Below are positions 60,689 through 64,000 of a stretch of DNA of 64,000 nt, piece by piece. Positions within the stretch are counted from its first letter, which is position 1. Every line of letters starts with the position of its first letter. The position numbers and the translations under genes were made by a program. The stretch covers positions 62,001 to 126,000 of the forward strand of contig NZ_ATWV01000003.1 of NCBI RefSeq assembly GCF_000421345.1, given 5' to 3'. The notes beneath the pieces are model-generated. The model searched no databases and had not been told where the DNA came from. It was given only the letters and a program-made list of their open reading frames with translations. This stretch comes from Treponema bryantii NK4A124. Its GTDB lineage: Bacteria > Spirochaetota > Spirochaetia > Treponematales > Treponemataceae.

Positions 60689-61774
60689 ATGATTAACTTT
60701 ACAGTTGGTCCAGTTCAGATGGACAAAGAAACCAGAAAAATCGGAATGGAAGAAATTCCATATTTCAGAACTCCAGAATTTTCCGCAATTATGAAGGAAA
60801 ATGAAAAACTTCTCTGTAGTTTTTTTGATGCCCCTGAAAATTCAAGAGTTATTTTTATGACAGGCAGCGGAACTTCCAGTATGGAAGGCGGTATAATGAA
60901 TTTCTTTACCAGCGAAGACAAGGTTCTTGTTGTAAACGGTGGAAGCTTTGGACATCGTCTGGTTGAAATCTGTCAGATTCATGATATTCCTTATACAGAA
61001 ATTAAACTTGATTATGGAAAACCACTGACAGCAGAAGGCCTTGCCCAGTTTGAAAATGCTGGTTATACAGGCTTTGCACTTCAATTGTGTGAAACTTCAA
61101 CCGGCGTTCTTTATGATATGAACTTAATAGGTGACTTTTGTAAACGCAATAATATTTTCCTTTTTGTAGATGCTGTAAGCGGTTTTATGGCTGATGAGTT
61201 TTCTATGAAAAATATGCATGTAAATGCCGCAATTACAGGAAGTCAGAAAGCCCTGGCCCTGCCTCCTTCAATGTCTTTTACTGTTATGGATGAAACTGCA
61301 ATTGCCAGAGCCCAGAAAATAAATGTAAAAAGCCTTTATTTTAATTATCCTATGTATCTTAAAGATGGAGAACGCGGTCAAACACCTTTTACTCCGGCAG
61401 TTGCAACTCTTCTTATGCTTAACGAAAAACTTAAAAGAATTGAAAAGACAGGCGGAATTAAACATCAGAATGAACTTGCAAAAGAAAGAGCTCAATACTT
61501 CAGAAACAAAATCAAAGACTTACCATTCAAGCTTTTTTCAGACGCAAAAGATTCATCTAATTGTGTAACAGCATTGTGCCCTACAAAGCCTGGTGTAAAC
61601 GCACATAAGATTTTTGAAATTATAAAAGATGAATATGATATGTGGATTTGTCCAAACGGCGGCGACATGGCAGAAAAAGTTTTCCGTGTTGGTCACATCG
61701 GAAATATCACTAATAAAGAAATTGATAAACTTGTAAAAGCATTTAAAGATTTGCAGAAACGCAATCTTTTGTAG
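60689..61774 (+). CDS. class V PLP aminotransferase (AGXT/PhnW-like)
   Basis: 361 aa. MTGSGTSSMEG (about 56-66) binds PLP phosphate; ETSTGVLYD near 135; Asp in FVDAVSGFMAD; PLP Lys in TGSQKALALPPSM (about residue 189); C-terminal FRVGHIGNI. It resembles alanine-glyoxylate and 2-aminoethylphosphonate-pyruvate aminotransferases. Next to a cytidylyltransferase-like gene it may supply an amino-alkyl phosphate or phosphonate for a surface glycan; this is inference. Confidence 0.85.
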   Translation: MINFTVGPVQMDKETRKIGMEEIPYFRTPEFSAIMKENEKLLCSFFDAPENSRVIFMTGSGTSSMEGGIMNFFTSEDKVLVVNGGSFGHRLVEICQIHDIPYTEIKLDYGKPLTAEGLAQFENAGYTGFALQLCETSTGVLYDMNLIGDFCKRNNIFLFVDAVSGFMADEFSMKNMHVNAAITGSQKALALPPSMSFTVMDETAIARAQKINVKSLYFNYPMYLKDGERGQTPFTPAVATLLMLNEKLKRIEKTGGIKHQNELAKERAQYFRNKIKDLPFKLFSDAKDSSNCVTALCPTKPGVNAHKIFEIIKDEYDMWICPNGGDMAEKVFRVGHIGNITNKEIDKLVKAFKDLQKRNLL

Positions 61775-61788
61775 AGAGGAGAACTTTT

Positions 61789-62256
61789 ATGATAGCAGGA
61801 AAAACAGTTGTATATACAAGCGGTACTTTTGATATGCTGCATGCAAATCATATTAAAATGATTGAATATGCCCGCTCACTCGGCGACATTCTTATTGTTG
61901 GTGTAAACACAGATGAGTTAGTTGAATCTTACAAAAGCCAGCCAATCATTCCTTTTGATGAAAGAATTGCACTTGTAAAAGCACTTAAATATCCTGATAT
62001 TGTTATTCCACAGCATTCTCTTGATCATACCGACAAAGTAAAAAAGCTCAACTTTGATGTTTTCGTTGTTGGCGACGACTGGGCTGGAAAATATGACTAC
62101 CTCAAGGAATTAGGAGTAGATGTAGTATACTTCCCTTACGGAGCTGGTGTAAGTTCAACAAACCTCAAGCAGCGCATCTACGAAAACTACGAACAGATGA
62201 AGAAAAAAGCCGACAGCCACTTTTCAAATGATACTGATGTAAGGGATAAAAAATAA
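61789..62256 (+). CDS. TagD/glycerol-3-phosphate cytidylyltransferase-like nucleotidyltransferase
   Basis: 155 aa. TSGTFDMLHANHIKMIEYA (about 10-28) carries the HxxH-type motif (HANH) of the cytidylyltransferase family; FVVGDDWAGKYDYL near 93 and GVSSTNLKQRI near 126 (the RTEGISTT-like region, here GVSST) bind CTP. It probably activates a small alcohol phosphate as the CDP derivative. Strong GAGAGGAG upstream, 14 bp after the aminotransferase. The substrate is unknown. Confidence 0.85.
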   Translation: MIAGKTVVYTSGTFDMLHANHIKMIEYARSLGDILIVGVNTDELVESYKSQPIIPFDERIALVKALKYPDIVIPQHSLDHTDKVKKLNFDVFVVGDDWAGKYDYLKELGVDVVYFPYGAGVSSTNLKQRIYENYEQMKKKADSHFSNDTDVRDKK

Positions 62257-62259
62257 ATC

Positions 62260-63972
62260 ATGAAAAAATTATTTTCCTATATCATTATTTTATTTTCTTT
62301 ATCATTTTTTACATTTGGTCAGGAAGCCTTAAAAAGCACAGAAGAAGAATATTACGACTTTCTTTCTCTTTCCGGAATCGTAACTCCCCCTACTCTTGGC
62401 TACAGAACACTAAGTGATTCTGTATGGGAGATTCCAGAAGATACATCGCACGTCTGGAAAAATAACAATCTGGGAACTACTAAAACTTTGTGGGAACCTG
62501 AAACTCAGTTTGATAATTTTTTCTTCAAAGGAATTAATCAAAATTTAACTCTAAAATTCTATGGACCTGAATGGTACAACAGTTATAATACTCTTGCCCC
62601 TTATGGACAAAATGACGGCGCTCTCTGGCAGGGCCGTGGTTATAATACTTCTATAAGTACCGGTGCACGTCTCGAAGCCTACGGATTTGAATTAACCTTA
62701 AAACCAAACTTCAACTTTTCACAAAACAAAGATTTTGAACTGATGGATAATTCCCAGTATTACTCAAACAAATACGCGTATATCTGGGGCTATGGAGGAG
62801 ACATTGGGGCTGATGCTCCTCAGCGTTTTGGTGACAAAGCTTTTACTGCCTTTGATTGGGGTGATTCAGAAATTCGCTGGAGCTGGCATTCATTCACAAT
62901 CGGTTATGGAACTCAGAGTCCATGGATTGGTCCTGCATGGCTTAATTCTCTTTTACACTCAAACAACGCTCCAAGCTATCCAAAACTTGATTTTGGATTA
63001 AGAAAAACAAATGTAAGAATTCCTTTCCTTGACTGGAATCTTGGCGATATAGAAACACGCTTATGGGTTGGAAAAACAACAGAAAGTGATTTCTTTGATT
63101 CTAATGATGAGAATGACCATAATTATATTAGTGGATGGAGTTTTTATTATGCTCCTTCATTCCTGCCGGGACTTTCACTTGGCTTTACAAAAGTCTGTTT
63201 AATTAAAACTACCACAGATAATTATTTAAAATATTTTAATCCATTATACGACACTAATTATAACGAAGATCAGAAAATGTCCATCTCATTTAACTGGATA
63301 TTACCAAAAGCTGGTTTTGATTTTTATGGAGAATTAGGAATTGATGATTATATTGTAGGATATCATCATGACATGCCTCTCCTTAGTGCAATAAGAAATC
63401 CATTTCATACTATGACCTATACATTTGGATTTAAGAAGTCTGTAACAATATCAGAAAAAAAGAATCTTTATGGAGAACTTCTTTTTGAATGGAATAATAC
63501 AGAAATGTCTCAGGATTTCCAGTTTGAATGGCCTTATAACTTCGGTTTTCATCATAACATAACACAAGGTTATACAAATAAGGGACAATGGCTTGGTTCA
63601 GGTTACGGCTATGGTGGTAACAGTCAGATTCTTGAATTTAATATTATCTACCCTAAAGGTAATACTTTATTATTTATCTGGAGAAATAATCCTGATAACA
63701 ACTTTATTTATAAGCAGACTATAACAACTAGTTCCAGCGATGCAGAAGTATATCATCGCTACTATGTTGCATATAAAGCAAATTTTAATATTGGTATAAA
63801 TACAAATTATTTTGTAACAAAAGATTTATCAATCTTCTCCGGCCTTGTTTATAATATGATTATTAATCCATATTATAATCCTAAAAAGCCAAATGAAGAA
63901 GAAGAATACTATATGGATCCGGTTTTATATCATAATTTCCAGATCCAATTAAGGATAAAATATAGTATCTAA
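62260..63972 (+). CDS. Wzi-like capsule-assembly outer-membrane beta-barrel protein
   Basis: 570 aa. Signal peptide MKKLFSYIIILFSLSFFTFG. The mature protein is rich in aromatic, alternating beta strands (FELTLKPNFNFSQN, GLSLGFTKVCL, NLYGELLFEWNN) and ends in RIKYSI, consistent with a barrel whose last residue is hydrophobic. YGTQSPWIGPAWLNSLLHSN resembles the conserved capsule-assembly (Wzi) segment. It starts 3 nt after the nucleotidyltransferase stop. A role in attaching or exporting surface polysaccharide is inferred from family and neighbours. Confidence 0.75.
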   Translation: MKKLFSYIIILFSLSFFTFGQEALKSTEEEYYDFLSLSGIVTPPTLGYRTLSDSVWEIPEDTSHVWKNNNLGTTKTLWEPETQFDNFFFKGINQNLTLKFYGPEWYNSYNTLAPYGQNDGALWQGRGYNTSISTGARLEAYGFELTLKPNFNFSQNKDFELMDNSQYYSNKYAYIWGYGGDIGADAPQRFGDKAFTAFDWGDSEIRWSWHSFTIGYGTQSPWIGPAWLNSLLHSNNAPSYPKLDFGLRKTNVRIPFLDWNLGDIETRLWVGKTTESDFFDSNDENDHNYISGWSFYYAPSFLPGLSLGFTKVCLIKTTTDNYLKYFNPLYDTNYNEDQKMSISFNWILPKAGFDFYGELGIDDYIVGYHHDMPLLSAIRNPFHTMTYTFGFKKSVTISEKKNLYGELLFEWNNTEMSQDFQFEWPYNFGFHHNITQGYTNKGQWLGSGYGYGGNSQILEFNIIYPKGNTLLFIWRNNPDNNFIYKQTITTSSSDAEVYHRYYVAYKANFNIGINTNYFVTKDLSIFSGLVYNMIINPYYNPKKPNEEEEYYMDPVLYHNFQIQLRIKYSI

Positions 63973-64000
63973 AGATACGATTATCAAAACATTTTTATTC

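Overview
The window looks like chromosome from a host-associated anaerobic spirochaete, most likely a gut or rumen Treponema. This is inferred from the gene content (Rnf complex, many spirochaete-style lipoproteins, chemotaxis and c-di-GMP proteins, fermentative redox enzymes, a glycan-targeting GH31 enzyme, AT-rich intergenic DNA); no marker gene was compared. No phage, IS transposase or CRISPR array is visible. The intergenic DNA carries at least two families of palindromic REP-like elements.

Layout: 1-3061 holds a GH31 glycosidase (cut by the window edge), a lone LeuD-like protein and an NCS2 purine permease. 3092-8313 (minus) is a complete rnfCDGEAB operon, with the purine permease as its last gene. 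8456-16624 holds an EAL phosphodiesterase, ManC, tRNA-Gly(TCC), a group B-type [FeFe] hydrogenase coupled to a B12-binding radical SAM protein, and a chemoreceptor. 16784-20354 is a sugar-type ABC importer without its ATPase, behind two LacI-like operators.

20465-38601 is the most interesting region. It contains an LDH-fold dehydrogenase that by its specificity residue should be a malate dehydrogenase, next to fumarase; a GGDEF/hybrid kinase/response regulator operon; then hdrB-hdrC-hdrA-flxD-flxC-flxB-flxA, a [2Fe-2S]/2x[4Fe-4S] protein, a soluble fumarate-reductase-like flavoprotein, and an AAE-family transporter of the type that exports succinate. Together these read as a reductive oxaloacetate-malate-fumarate-succinate branch in which NAD(P)H oxidation by Flx-Hdr could be bifurcated between ferredoxin and a fumarate-like acceptor, with Rnf recycling the ferredoxin. 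The mdh-fumC and hdr operons share a near-identical 20-nt sequence at their predicted transcription starts.

38667-43609 (minus) is a CHASE2 adenylate cyclase with an M30-like metallopeptidase lipoprotein and a small lipoprotein. 43650-45555 is rpmF-acpP-rnc and coaD. 45613-55960 holds two envelope proteins, maf, then rpsB-tsf-frr-uppS-cdsA-dxr-rseP and a coupled beta-propeller protein. 56063-58862 (minus) is glycogen synthase and an aminotransferase. 58994-63972 is a surface-polysaccharide-like set (periplasmic protein, RfbD, class V aminotransferase, nucleotidyltransferase, Wzi-like outer-membrane protein).

A second theme is promoter architecture: at least eight genes have a -10 box 6-9 nt before the start codon and no Shine-Dalgarno sequence, suggesting leaderless or near-leaderless mRNAs. 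No intergenic stretch over 300 bases is empty; the longest, 11428-11821, holds a tRNA with promoter and terminator plus a palindrome-rich segment.
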